Assembly (NCBI RefSeq): GCF_900143065.1
Contig: NZ_FRCX01000011.1
Location: 149,377-213,376, forward strand
From: Duganella sacchari
GTDB taxonomy: Bacteria > Pseudomonadota > Gammaproteobacteria > Burkholderiales > Burkholderiaceae_D
Direction of reading: 5' to 3'
Length of the DNA: 64,000 nucleotides
This document shows, piece after piece, positions 18,551 through 27,334 of the stretch. The translations under genes and the position numbers were made by a program. The notes below the pieces were generated by a model. That model was given only the letters and a program-made list of their open reading frames with translations, did no database searches and was not told where the DNA came from. How positions within the stretch are numbered: position 1 is the stretch's first letter; each line of letters opens with the position of its first letter.

Positions 18551-19873
18551 ATGTTTCAAAAAGCACTCTTAGTTGTCCTGCTCTTCAGCACCAGCGTAAC
18601 GCAAGCCGCCATTAAAAACACTAGCCAGGACTACTACGCAACAGGTTTCCAGAAAGCCCAGGACAAAGACAAAGCCCTCGCGGCCATCGCGCAGCTGGAA
18701 AAAAGCCTGCAAACGATTTATACCGATTTCAGCACCTCGATCAAGCAAATCGAAAAGCAGCAGCCTGTCTCGTTTTTTGAAAAACTCAAATTGGCCGCCG
18801 ACCACGCCTATGCCAGCAACGCGCTCATTAGCGCAGAGAAGAAGTTTTTGCTCTCCCTGGAAGTTTCAGACTCCGAAATCAAACCAGAGACAGCACCTAA
18901 TCAGGAATTCCTCAGCTTCCTGCATGGCGTCTCCGATGCCACCGGCTATTACATCGCCTCATCAATGAAGGCAAGAAACAGGGAGGGCTTTCCACCACTG
19001 TATTTTCCAGAATTCTGCTTTGCAGACAGCTTCCAGCAAGAGCCAATACAGGTCACACCGGAGATTACATCCTTCCTGACGAAAAACGCCTTCAAGAACC
19101 AAGTCACGGATAATCTGTACGAAATAAAAACCGCAGCAATACCCAAGGTGACGATAGAGAAAACGCGCAGTTACGCGATGGACGGCATCAGCGAGTCCTG
19201 CGGAAGCTACGGCGAAATTGACAAGCGACTCCCCCAGCAAAAAGTCCTGATCTTCGCCGATACGATTAAAGCCCGATCCTATCTGAAAAAGCGGCCCGAA
19301 CTGGTTGCGACATTCTTTCAAGAGATAGAAACGCATGAGCTGATGCACTACTTCACCAAAAACTCCTGCAGAAGCCTGGGTTCGCGAGAAGTCAACATCA
19401 ACAACGTTCTCTACACGCAAAGAAGAATCAACGAAGCCCTGGCCAGCATTGGCGCAATAGCAGTTTTTACATCGACACAGGACGAAAACAAAAAATATAT
19501 CCTGTTCAATGAGTTATATAGCGCAGGAAACTCGTCATACGGCCTGACGTTTGATCTGTTTTTTACTCCGATCTACGCAAAAGCCGCGCGGGATGAGTTC
19601 AATAAACTGCAAAAAACCGCGCAGGCAGGCGGCAAGCTCACCGCCAAAGATATGCCGCCCTATATGAAGCTTGTCAGCCAGTCTACCGCCGACAGCCTCG
19701 GGACATTGACGGTGGATGGCGAGGAGAAATTTGTGTCCGTGCCGTTTGTGTACTCGAACTTTTCCTTAACGTACGATCCACTGCTGGACGTCAGCGATGA
19801 CGATGTGCTGTCGGCAGCGGAAGCCGCGTTGACAACCATTTTGAATGTGCAGAATTCGATCTGCACTGAGTGA
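18551..19873 (+). CDS. uncharacterised exported protein with HELMH zinc-peptidase motif
   Basis: A 440-residue protein with a signal peptide (MFQKALLVVLLFSTSVTQAA). I do not recognise the family. What can be seen is ETHELMHYF, an HExxH zinc motif with His262, Glu263 and His266, followed 29 residues later by a possible third ligand Glu295 in RRINEALASIGA. That layout resembles gluzincin metallopeptidases. The N-terminal third is helical and Lys/Gln-rich; Cys residues at the centre (FPEFCFADSF, SESCGSYG, KNSCRS) and the C-terminus (NSICTE) could form disulfides. The gene is clearly less GC-rich than the surrounding sugar genes, suggesting later acquisition. It is the first of a block of four unknown genes. 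Confidence 0.72.
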   Translation: MFQKALLVVLLFSTSVTQAAIKNTSQDYYATGFQKAQDKDKALAAIAQLEKSLQTIYTDFSTSIKQIEKQQPVSFFEKLKLAADHAYASNALISAEKKFLLSLEVSDSEIKPETAPNQEFLSFLHGVSDATGYYIASSMKARNREGFPPLYFPEFCFADSFQQEPIQVTPEITSFLTKNAFKNQVTDNLYEIKTAAIPKVTIEKTRSYAMDGISESCGSYGEIDKRLPQQKVLIFADTIKARSYLKKRPELVATFFQEIETHELMHYFTKNSCRSLGSREVNINNVLYTQRRINEALASIGAIAVFTSTQDENKKYILFNELYSAGNSSYGLTFDLFFTPIYAKAARDEFNKLQKTAQAGGKLTAKDMPPYMKLVSQSTADSLGTLTVDGEEKFVSVPFVYSNFSLTYDPLLDVSDDDVLSAAEAALTTILNVQNSICTE

Positions 19874-19979
19874 TAATTGCACTAGCTCAGACTTAACCTG
19901 ACACGAACTGTGAGATGAGTTAGAGTTCTGAGAGGCTGCTACCAGCCATCAGCAGACCTCCAATTTTTTGAAAATCGTA

Positions 19980-20324
19980 ATGGCTAAAATCTTGGCAATC
20001 CTCATTCTTCCCTCTGGCTTCAATGTGGCTGTCGAGGCGAAGGATGGCTTTATAGAACGTTCATTTCAGAATTCACGCGAAGGCGTAAGTGATTTCCTGG
20101 CCTTTGCCGGACCATTTTTGAAGTCAGAAAATTTGAAGTTTTGTGCCGTTTCGACGGTCAATGAATCGGGTGCAGTCATGCAGTGGCTAACTGAGAGCGG
20201 GCCTCAAGTTGGTTTTCTGACGTACCCTACTTACAAGGCATACGCTGAGGAAGCGAAATCCGACCCAATGTCCGCCGCGACCGTAGCAAAATGCTGCGTC
20301 GCTCGATATATCGTTACCAGGTGA
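19980..20324 (+). CDS. uncharacterised small exported protein
   Basis: A frame of 114 residues from the ATG at 19980 (a TTG at 19968 in the same frame is an alternative). The start MAKILAILILPSGFNVAVEA looks like a signal peptide. The rest (GVSDFLAFAGPFLKSENLKFCAVSTVNESG) gives no family I know; three Cys are present, two adjacent near the end (KCCV). The ribosome site is weak. It lies in the AT-richer block and overlaps the long form of the next frame, so it may be a remnant rather than a working gene. Confidence 0.4.
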   Translation: MAKILAILILPSGFNVAVEAKDGFIERSFQNSREGVSDFLAFAGPFLKSENLKFCAVSTVNESGAVMQWLTESGPQVGFLTYPTYKAYAEEAKSDPMSAATVAKCCVARYIVTR

Positions 20325-20365
20325 CAGCGTCCGCAGCCAGAAGCTGGCATTTAATTGGAGTTCAG

Positions 20366-20665
20366 ATGGGTTTATTCGGATGGTTTGGGCGAAGCAAAAA
20401 AGGCGTAACTGAGTCAAGTGCTAAGACAGTGAAGGTTTACTTGAATCCGTTGCACGCAATGCTTTGGGCAGCGGAAAAACAGAAGGGCTCACCTCTCACT
20501 AAAATTGAGGTATTGCATGTGCGGGACTCTACCGTTGCCATCGACATGACGCCGGAGCAAGCAGAAAAGTTTTATGCGTCTCTGGACGCTCAGATGCCGA
20601 TTGGCCGACTCAATCCTGAGCGGATTTGGGAAGAGTGGAAGGAAGTGCGAAGCCAGCTTTTTTGA
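20366..20665 (+). CDS. uncharacterised 99-residue protein
   Basis: The ATG at 20366 is supported by TTGGAG six bases upstream; the longer frame starting at 20291 lacks a ribosome site. The protein begins MGLFGWFGRSKK, a short hydrophobic-basic start, then KTVKVYLNPLHAMLWAAEKQ and a C-terminal acidic/aromatic helix ERIWEEWKEVRSQLF. No family is recognised. It is in the AT-richer block between two other unknown genes. Confidence 0.55.
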   Translation: MGLFGWFGRSKKGVTESSAKTVKVYLNPLHAMLWAAEKQKGSPLTKIEVLHVRDSTVAIDMTPEQAEKFYASLDAQMPIGRLNPERIWEEWKEVRSQLF

Positions 20666-20770
20666 ACGCTGCTGCAGTCGGCCAAAAACAGCCGGACTCG
20701 CGGCGCTAATTTGGCACGCAGAAGCGTCTTTCATATGATTTTGCTGAAAATTTTTGGGTGTAAGAACTAA

Positions 20771-21619
20771 ATGGGTCGAAAGATTTTTTGTGCATTTGCC
20801 ATTGGCATGGCTGTTAATTTTAATTTGGCAAATGCTGAGCCAATAAGCCCTGATGGGCAGACCTTCCAGGCTATTCTACATAAACGATTAGACGCGGGGA
20901 GTCCTTACATCATAATTCCTCTCATCAGTGGCGGGGATTTGGAACGTAAATTCGCCCACAGCTTATTGGATGAACTTTGGACGAAGGATTCGTATCGAAC
21001 GCATCTCACAAATTGGCTAGCCAGCCAGCCGGCAGTCGAGGAGGGCAAGTTAGTCGGTATGTGGTACGCCCATTACCACAAGGCTTTCGTGGACTCTTTT
21101 GACTTGTTGAAAGATAACACTGTTAAAAAGCTATGGAGGCTCAACGATCAAAATGCCGTTTATGCTCTGAGTCGAGCAGATTGTGATAGCCGAAGCGGGG
21201 AGGACATAGGCAACATGCTTTTGGTTGCTCGCAATGACTTCCTTGGGGCCCATTCGAGAGGCATTTCTGCGGATCTGGCTACCGCAATAGCAGGTGAGTT
21301 TTCTCGCCAAGATAATCCCAAGAGTGGAGATCGCCCAGTTGCCAGCGTAATGAGCGCACTCACAGTCCGAACGCTGAAGGCGGTAGCAGCGACCTTGCCG
21401 GATAAAGATGGGGAGCAACTGGTTAATGCCTACAGCTATCGTCCCGATGCTCCAACCCTTAGCGAGGCTGCAATGTGTCAACGCGGATGGATTGTCGCCC
21501 ATGCAGTCGAGGATAGCGCTCTGAGTGACAGCGGAGTTTCTTCCTCCATTATGCGCAGAACGATGACGGCAACGGCTTATTCGACCGCATTTCGCGTTTT
21601 GTACAAGGGGCAGAAATAA
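20771..21619 (+). CDS. uncharacterised exported protein
   Basis: A 282-residue protein with a signal peptide (MGRKIFCAFAIGMAVNFNLANAEP). The body is mostly helical, with WYAHYHKAFVDSFDLL and two Cys at the middle and end (RADCDSRSGED, AAMCQRGWIVAHA). No catalytic motif or family is recognised. Codon use is AT-richer than the flanking secDF and sugar genes. It is convergent with secF and the last gene of the unknown block. Confidence 0.6.
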   Translation: MGRKIFCAFAIGMAVNFNLANAEPISPDGQTFQAILHKRLDAGSPYIIIPLISGGDLERKFAHSLLDELWTKDSYRTHLTNWLASQPAVEEGKLVGMWYAHYHKAFVDSFDLLKDNTVKKLWRLNDQNAVYALSRADCDSRSGEDIGNMLLVARNDFLGAHSRGISADLATAIAGEFSRQDNPKSGDRPVASVMSALTVRTLKAVAATLPDKDGEQLVNAYSYRPDAPTLSEAAMCQRGWIVAHAVEDSALSDSGVSSSIMRRTMTATAYSTAFRVLYKGQK

Positions 21620-21730
21620 TCCGGAAAATAAGCGACCTGATTGCTTAGGCTAAATAAGGGTAAACTTCTGCTATGGGGCGAATTCGGTAATAAATTCCGA
21701 GGCCCGAGACGGAGAGGCTGGCGCAATAGT

Positions 21731-22753
21731 TCAAACTACAGCGCCATCGGTTTCGTCTTTTTCCTTGACCGGCTTGATCAGGTCTTCGCGCTTCACGCCC
21801 AGCCACATGGCCACTGCAGCAGCAACGAACACCGACGAGTAAATACCGAAGCAGATGCCGATGGTCAGCGCCATGGCGAAGAAGTGCAAGGTCGGGCCGC
21901 CCAGGAACAGCATGGACAGCACCATCATCTGCGTACAGCCGTGGATGATGATGGTACGCGAGATGGTCGAGGTGATCGCGTTGTCGATCACCTCATGCAC
22001 CGAGGCCTTGCGCTGCTTGCGGAAACTTTCGCGGATACGGTCGAAGATAACCACCGACTCATTCACCGAGTAACCCAGCACCGCCAGCACGCCAGCCAGC
22101 ACGGTCAGCGAGAACTCCCACTGGAAGAACGCGAAGAAGCCGAGAATGATCACGACGTCGTGCAAGTTGGCGATAATCGCTGCCACCGCAAACTTCCACT
22201 CGAAGCGGATGGCCAGGTAGACCATCACGCCGATCACCACCATCACCAGTGCATTCAGGCCGTTCTGGGTCAGCTCGTCGCCCACCTGCGGACCAACAAA
22301 TTCCACCTTCTGCAACGACACCAGCTCGGCATCGCCAGTACCAGCGCACGATTGCTTGACCACGTGCTCGCCCTTGGCGGTCACGGTGTCGATCTGCTTC
22401 AGGCCACCGGTTTCGGCTTTGCACAGTGCGTCGAACACCTGCGCCGAAGCATCCTTCGGCGTGATGCCCTTCACCACCGGCAGACGCAGCATCACGTCAT
22501 GCGCGGTGCCAAAGCCGGTCGCTTCCGGCTGCTCGTAGCCAATGGTTTCCAGCGTGTGGCGGATGCGTTCCAGATTCGCCGCCTGCTGGTAGCGCAGCTC
22601 CATCACGGTACCGCCGGTGAATTCCACCGACAGGTGCAGACCCTTGTGGATCAGGAAGAACACGGCCGCAACGAAGGTCAACGCCGAAACGACGTTGAGC
22701 ACCAGCGCGTGGCGCATGAACGGGATGTCTTTTTTAATGCGGAAAAATTCCAT
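21731..22753 (-). CDS. secF: protein translocase subunit SecF
   Basis: A 340-residue inner-membrane protein with six transmembrane segments that works with SecD to pull preproteins through SecYEG using the proton gradient. The family features are VEFTGGTVMELRY in the first periplasmic part, VGPQVGDELTQNGLNALVMVVIGVMVYLAIRFEWKFA and the TM4-6 block LAVLGYSVNESVVIFDRIRE with the D4-like NESVVIFDRIRE motif. AGGGGC precedes the ATG. It follows secD after 15 bp and forms one operon with it. Confidence 0.97.
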   Translation of the reverse strand: MEFFRIKKDIPFMRHALVLNVVSALTFVAAVFFLIHKGLHLSVEFTGGTVMELRYQQAANLERIRHTLETIGYEQPEATGFGTAHDVMLRLPVVKGITPKDASAQVFDALCKAETGGLKQIDTVTAKGEHVVKQSCAGTGDAELVSLQKVEFVGPQVGDELTQNGLNALVMVVIGVMVYLAIRFEWKFAVAAIIANLHDVVIILGFFAFFQWEFSLTVLAGVLAVLGYSVNESVVIFDRIRESFRKQRKASVHEVIDNAITSTISRTIIIHGCTQMMVLSMLFLGGPTLHFFAMALTIGICFGIYSSVFVAAAVAMWLGVKREDLIKPVKEKDETDGAVV

Positions 22754-22768
22754 GTTCAGTGCCCCTGA

Positions 22769-24637
22769 TTATTTTTGGCCTGGTACCCAGACGGTACCAA
22801 TAGCCATCGATTGCAGTTTCTTCTTGCGGCCGTACCAGAGGTTGACCACACCACGCGAGACAAACACGGCGGAGAACATCGAGGTCAGAATACCCAGCGT
22901 GTGCACCACAGCGAAGCCGCGGATCGGACCGGAACCGAACACCCACAGCGCCACACCGACGATCAGCGTGGTGACATTGGAGTCGATGATGGTGGCCCAG
23001 GCACGTTCGAAGCCGGCGGCAATCGCCGCCTGCGGCGTCGCACCCGCGCGCAGCTCTTCGCGGATACGCTCGTTAATCAGCACGTTGGAGTCAATCGCCA
23101 TACCCAGCGCCAGCGCGATAGCGGCCATGCCCGGCAGGGTCAGGGTCACCTGCATCTGCGACAGGATAGCCAGCAGGAATAGCAGGTTGCACGCCAGCGC
23201 GAACACGCTGAAGAAGCCGAAGATCATGTAGTAGGCAATCATGAAGACAGCAATCGCGGCAAAGCCATACATGGTCGAGTGGATGCCCTTGGCGATGTTC
23301 TCGGCGCCCAGTGCAGGACCGATGGTGCGTTCTTCGATCACGTCCATCGGCGCAGACAGCGCACCGGAACGCAGCAGCAGCGCCAGCTCTGCAGCGTTGC
23401 CGGACGTGCCCATGCCCGTGATATTGAAGCCGCTGCCGTTGAGTTCCTGCTGAATCGTCGGCACCGACAACACTTCTGGCTTTCCGGTTCTTTCGTACAG
23501 CACTATTGCCATGCGCTTGCCAACTTTCCCGGTGGTAGCTTCGCTGATGCGGCGACGGCCTTCGCTATTCAGGTCCACATTCACGGCGGGATGCTGGTTC
23601 TGGTCAAAGGCCGCGACGGCGCTTGTGATGTACTCCCCAGTCAGTACCACGTCCTTGGATACCACCACTGGCGCGTCCTTGCCGACAGTGAGCAGTTCGT
23701 CGTTAAACGGAATCGCGGCAGACATTTCGCTACCCGGCAGGATCGCGTCATCAACCATGCGAATTTCCAGAGTGGCGGTGCGGCCAATGACCGAGCGGGC
23801 ACGCGCCACGTCCTGCATCCCTGGTAGTTGAACTACGATGCGGTCGGCGCCTTGCTGCTGAATTACCGGCTCAGCGACACCTAACTGGTTCACTCGTTTA
23901 GACAAGGTGTTGATGTTCTGCTGCACGCCATCCGCAATGATCTGTTTCTGTGCTTCTGGCTTCAGGCGCATAGCGATACCCAGATCGCTGCCGTCACCGG
24001 TGTCGGCAAAGACCAGTCCACTGAGCTGTCCGGCCAGCACATCTTTCGCTCGCTGTCGCGTGGCGTCGTCGCGGAATTTGATGCTGACCGCATCGCCTTC
24101 GCGCGCAATGCCGGCATGGCGCACATCCTTGTCGCGCAAGATGCCGCGTGTGGCTGCCTGTATCCCCTGTATGCGCTTGTTGAGCATGGCTTGGGTGTCG
24201 ACCTGCATGAGAAAGTGTACGCCGCCACGCAAGTCGAGGCCGAGATACATCGGCATTGCGCGTAGAGTTCGCAGCCACTTGGGCGTGTCGGCTTGCAGGT
24301 TCAGGGCCACCACGTAGGCGGGGTCATTCGCGTCCGCATTCAGGACAGCATCCAACGCAGATTTGGCGCGGAACTGGATATCCGGGGTAGCGAAGCTGGC
24401 GCTGACGAAGGGATAGGCGCCGGACGTGTCGTAGCTGAGCTCCTTGTATTCAATGCCCTCTTTCGCCAGTACGCCGGCAACCTGGCGGCTCATCTCGGTG
24501 TTGATCTTGACGCTGGATTTTCCGCTGGTTACTTGCACCAACGGCACTTCACCAAAGTAATTCGGCGCGGCGTAAAGTGCGCCCAACAAAATGGCGACGG
24601 CAATCAGGACGTACTTCCAGATTGGATATCGGTTCAT
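22769..24637 (-). CDS. secD: protein translocase subunit SecD
   Basis: A 622-residue inner-membrane protein with an N-terminal anchor (MNRYPIWKYVLIAVAILLGALY), a large periplasmic region beginning with the LGLDLRGGVHFLMQVD motif, and the C-terminal six-helix-type block ALGMAIDSNVLINERIREELRAG. It is the partner of SecF in the proton-driven step of Sec export. A GAGAGAG ribosome site precedes the ATG. In most proteobacteria yajC and tgt lie directly upstream; here the upstream gene is a NERD-helicase, so the operon has been split or this is an extra copy. Confidence 0.97.
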   Translation of the reverse strand: MNRYPIWKYVLIAVAILLGALYAAPNYFGEVPLVQVTSGKSSVKINTEMSRQVAGVLAKEGIEYKELSYDTSGAYPFVSASFATPDIQFRAKSALDAVLNADANDPAYVVALNLQADTPKWLRTLRAMPMYLGLDLRGGVHFLMQVDTQAMLNKRIQGIQAATRGILRDKDVRHAGIAREGDAVSIKFRDDATRQRAKDVLAGQLSGLVFADTGDGSDLGIAMRLKPEAQKQIIADGVQQNINTLSKRVNQLGVAEPVIQQQGADRIVVQLPGMQDVARARSVIGRTATLEIRMVDDAILPGSEMSAAIPFNDELLTVGKDAPVVVSKDVVLTGEYITSAVAAFDQNQHPAVNVDLNSEGRRRISEATTGKVGKRMAIVLYERTGKPEVLSVPTIQQELNGSGFNITGMGTSGNAAELALLLRSGALSAPMDVIEERTIGPALGAENIAKGIHSTMYGFAAIAVFMIAYYMIFGFFSVFALACNLLFLLAILSQMQVTLTLPGMAAIALALGMAIDSNVLINERIREELRAGATPQAAIAAGFERAWATIIDSNVTTLIVGVALWVFGSGPIRGFAVVHTLGILTSMFSAVFVSRGVVNLWYGRKKKLQSMAIGTVWVPGQK

Positions 24638-24935
24638 GGATCTCTCTCGCTTTTCGAATACGCACGAGTTGATGTTATTTTTTCGACAAACAAGAGCTTA
24701 TCAAGAGAATATTTTTATCTTGATGAATTCCGGGGCGAGACATCGGTAGACTGGCAGGGCGTTAATTCAGGAGGGGAACGGCCATTCTGGCCAATAGGGG
24801 CAGTGATGTTCAAACCAAGCACAACTTTGCCAAGCCGGTCGCAAGGCGAACGTCGTCCTTCAGGCCAGGTCGTGGCCTGCAAAGGCAACCAATATTTCAG
24901 GGCATTTATAGCCGCGTCCATCAATCAGGTGCAGC
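24638..24935. other. 298-bp gap between NERD-helicase and secD
   Basis: The stretch is the only space in which a secD promoter could lie. It has an AT-rich part near secD (24660-24740). Short open frames in it have no ribosome site and no recognisable protein. No yajC remnant, repeat or terminator hairpin was seen. Confidence 0.4.
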
Positions 24936-26570
24936 TCAAAGCCGGTCAAGCAACTGCTGCTCCGCGCGGTCACTCAGCACCAGCACCAGTTTCAACTTGG
25001 CCCGGGTCATCCCTACAAACAGCTTGCGCAGCACCAGCTGGTCCATCTCGGCAAAATCGATCTCGGTGAAGATGATCGCCGGCGCCGATTGGCCTTTGAA
25101 GCGATAGACCGACTCCGCCAGCAGGCCGCCATCGCGGTACTGCGGATTGCCGAACAAGTCGTACTCGCCCGTGAACGATTTGAGTGTATGCACATCGCTC
25201 AGTTGATCGAGATGCAGGATCACCGATTTTTCACGCCCACGGAACGAGGCGATGGCGATATCGTCACGCGTAAAGCCCGCGCCCAGGCATAGCGTCACCG
25301 CACGCCGCGTTTGCGCCAGCATCGCTTCCGTGTCGCCTTGCGGATAGACCAGTTCCTCGATCTCTGCGCCCTTGAACGGACTGCCCGCTTCCACCGGCGT
25401 CTGCGTGGCGCCGATGGACGCCAGTATCTGGACGATCTGACGCGGGCTGCGATAGTTGGTGTCGGAGTGCAGCGTCACCCAGCCTGGCAGCGGCACGCCG
25501 GCCTTGCCGTACAAATTCTGGTTCGGGTCCTCCAGCCAGATCGCGCGGCCATCCTCCCTCAGCATGCGCAGCAGGATATCGCGCCAGACCGGCGAGAAAT
25601 CCTGTCCCTCATCGACAATCAGCACATCGTATTGCCAACTGGCCGGCAGCGGTGACACCGCCATCTGCGTTTCGATCTTTTCCCACACGTCCGGCGCGGC
25701 GTAGTTGGGCGTCTCGCCCTGTTCGCGCGCGAACGCATCGCTCAGCATGTGAAAGCTCGCCACCCGCCCACCGGGCGGCATCAGGCGTTCGATGTGATCC
25801 GCCAGCGGCCGGTTGTAGCACACGTATAGCGGACACAAGCCCGCCTCGATTGCCGCCGTATATTCCGCCAGCGCCAGCTGCGTCTTACCGCTGCCGGCCG
25901 TGCCGATCACGTGCAGGCGGAACGGCGAAAATTCCAGCCGCCGCGCCCACGTCGCCAGGCCACCGGCCAGTCGCGTCACCATCTCGGCCGCATTGCCTAT
26001 CATCGAACTGGGATCGGGGCGCAAGCTCAGCATATTGCCGAGGAAGCGCGTCACCTTGTCGAACTGCTCGCTGGGTTCAGGGCTGGTGACCGGCAGCGTT
26101 TCGCGGATTACTTCCGCCAGGCGGTGCTTGCGGTTGGCATCGATGATGTGGCGGGGATCGATGCCCGCCAGCTGCGGGTCGCGCACGATGTAGTCTGGGC
26201 AGTACAGCAGGTAGTCAATCGACATCTGGCCGCCAAACCGCTCGGTCAGCCCCTTGATCGAGCGCATGATGTGGTTGGCGACCTTGCGCGGTTTGCCCTC
26301 GTAGTTCTTGACCAGTCCATCCGGCGTCTCGCTGAGAAAGCCCGACTTCTGCTCAATCAGCAGCACCCGGCCATTGGGCGCGACGATGATGAAGTCGATT
26401 TCATCGAAGGCCGAGAAGCCCTTCTCCACATTGGTCCAATGGACGCCGTGATAAATCCGGTAAGGCGCATCGGCCAGCACAGACTTCAGATAATTGAGCG
26501 TCTCGATCTCGCGCGCCGCAGCGCCGGTAGCCGACATCTCTTGCCAGCCGGTGGGGTGAAGATGGGCCAT
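24936..26570 (-). CDS. NERD nuclease-domain / superfamily 1 helicase protein
   Basis: A 544-residue protein with two parts. Residues about 20-110 form a NERD nuclease-related domain with the PD-(D/E)xK-like core Asp59 and Glu73-Gln-Lys75 (FDEIDFIIV...LLIEQKSG). The rest is a UvrD/Rep-like ATPase: Walker A GTAGSGKT (223-230), Walker B VDEGQDF (319-325), the motif VYRFKGQSAPAII (488-500) and LFVGMTRAK (517-525). Together they suggest DNA processing with nuclease and helicase action; such architectures occur in repair and in phage defence. An unknown 167-residue gene lies 46 bp upstream in the same direction. Confidence 0.88.
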   Translation of the reverse strand: MAHLHPTGWQEMSATGAAAREIETLNYLKSVLADAPYRIYHGVHWTNVEKGFSAFDEIDFIIVAPNGRVLLIEQKSGFLSETPDGLVKNYEGKPRKVANHIMRSIKGLTERFGGQMSIDYLLYCPDYIVRDPQLAGIDPRHIIDANRKHRLAEVIRETLPVTSPEPSEQFDKVTRFLGNMLSLRPDPSSMIGNAAEMVTRLAGGLATWARRLEFSPFRLHVIGTAGSGKTQLALAEYTAAIEAGLCPLYVCYNRPLADHIERLMPPGGRVASFHMLSDAFAREQGETPNYAAPDVWEKIETQMAVSPLPASWQYDVLIVDEGQDFSPVWRDILLRMLREDGRAIWLEDPNQNLYGKAGVPLPGWVTLHSDTNYRSPRQIVQILASIGATQTPVEAGSPFKGAEIEELVYPQGDTEAMLAQTRRAVTLCLGAGFTRDDIAIASFRGREKSVILHLDQLSDVHTLKSFTGEYDLFGNPQYRDGGLLAESVYRFKGQSAPAIIFTEIDFAEMDQLVLRKLFVGMTRAKLKLVLVLSDRAEQQLLDRL

Positions 26571-26616
26571 GAAGTAATCAACGCTCCGCTAATCAAAAAC
26601 CCATTGTAAGATGATT

Positions 26617-27120
26617 TTAGTCGTCAGCCTCGTTCTCACAAACGAGTGAGATATCACACTCATTAAGAATATATTGCAGAACACGCGACAAGGCAGCGTA
26701 ATCAAAATCCTTGGGCTTTCTTTTCGCGGTAGCGATGCGGTTGACTGCAGCAATCAGCGCATCACTAAAGAACTTGAACTGCTGCTCCGCAGGCAGTTCC
26801 TTTACTTCCGTCCACTCCACCTGACCAACAGAGACAAACGCCTTCATCTTGGGACGATAGCTCATATACTCCTTGGTCTTATGAAACCAGACACCCCATC
26901 CCTCGAGTTCAGCAAGTTCAAAGCCTAAAATAAACTCTTCGATTGAAGTCCCAAAATCCAGGCCAGCCAGCCTGGCCGCGATATAGTCCTCCATCGCTGG
27001 AATGCTCAACCGCCACAAACCTGTCTGCGGCGGGCCGCCATAGTAAACAGTGCGGCTTTCCGCAGACTGCCCAGCCCAGATAACTTCACCGCCATACGTT
27101 GTTTGAATTCGAAATTTCAT
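26617..27120 (-). CDS. uncharacterised 167-residue protein
   Basis: I do not recognise this protein. It begins with beta strands (MKFRIQTTYGGEVIW...), has Trp and Gly-rich hydrophobic segments (LAELEGWGVWFHKTKEYMSY) and a charged helical C-terminus ending in an acidic tail (CENEADD). Size, acidity and lack of signal peptide recall immunity proteins of toxin systems, but no toxin gene is adjacent. It is less GC-rich than its neighbours and stands 46 bp before the NERD-helicase gene, in the same direction, so the two may form a unit. Confidence 0.6.
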   Translation of the reverse strand: MKFRIQTTYGGEVIWAGQSAESRTVYYGGPPQTGLWRLSIPAMEDYIAARLAGLDFGTSIEEFILGFELAELEGWGVWFHKTKEYMSYRPKMKAFVSVGQVEWTEVKELPAEQQFKFFSDALIAAVNRIATAKRKPKDFDYAALSRVLQYILNECDISLVCENEADD

Positions 27121-27334
27121 GCCAGAACACTGTTGCTAATATGGGCACGCAGCATATCATCTTGCTCAAATGAAAAATGCGTGGATTGTCACCTCACTTT
27201 GCCCGCATTCACAAAACAATCCGCCGTCATCGTCCTTTTACTCAGTGCAAAGTTCTCTGCGAGTAAGTGTATGATTAGCCGCCATCGGACCAGCCGGTCC
27301 GGTGACCAAGACAAGATCACCCAGGGAGATGCAA

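Noticed and set aside
21719..21744. GGCGC...GCGCC stem around the secF stop as a terminator
   Set aside because: Five base pairs around a large loop with no T-run; too weak.
24715..24924. Small 69-residue minus-strand frame in the gap before secD
   Set aside because: No ribosome site and no protein-like composition; not supported as a gene.
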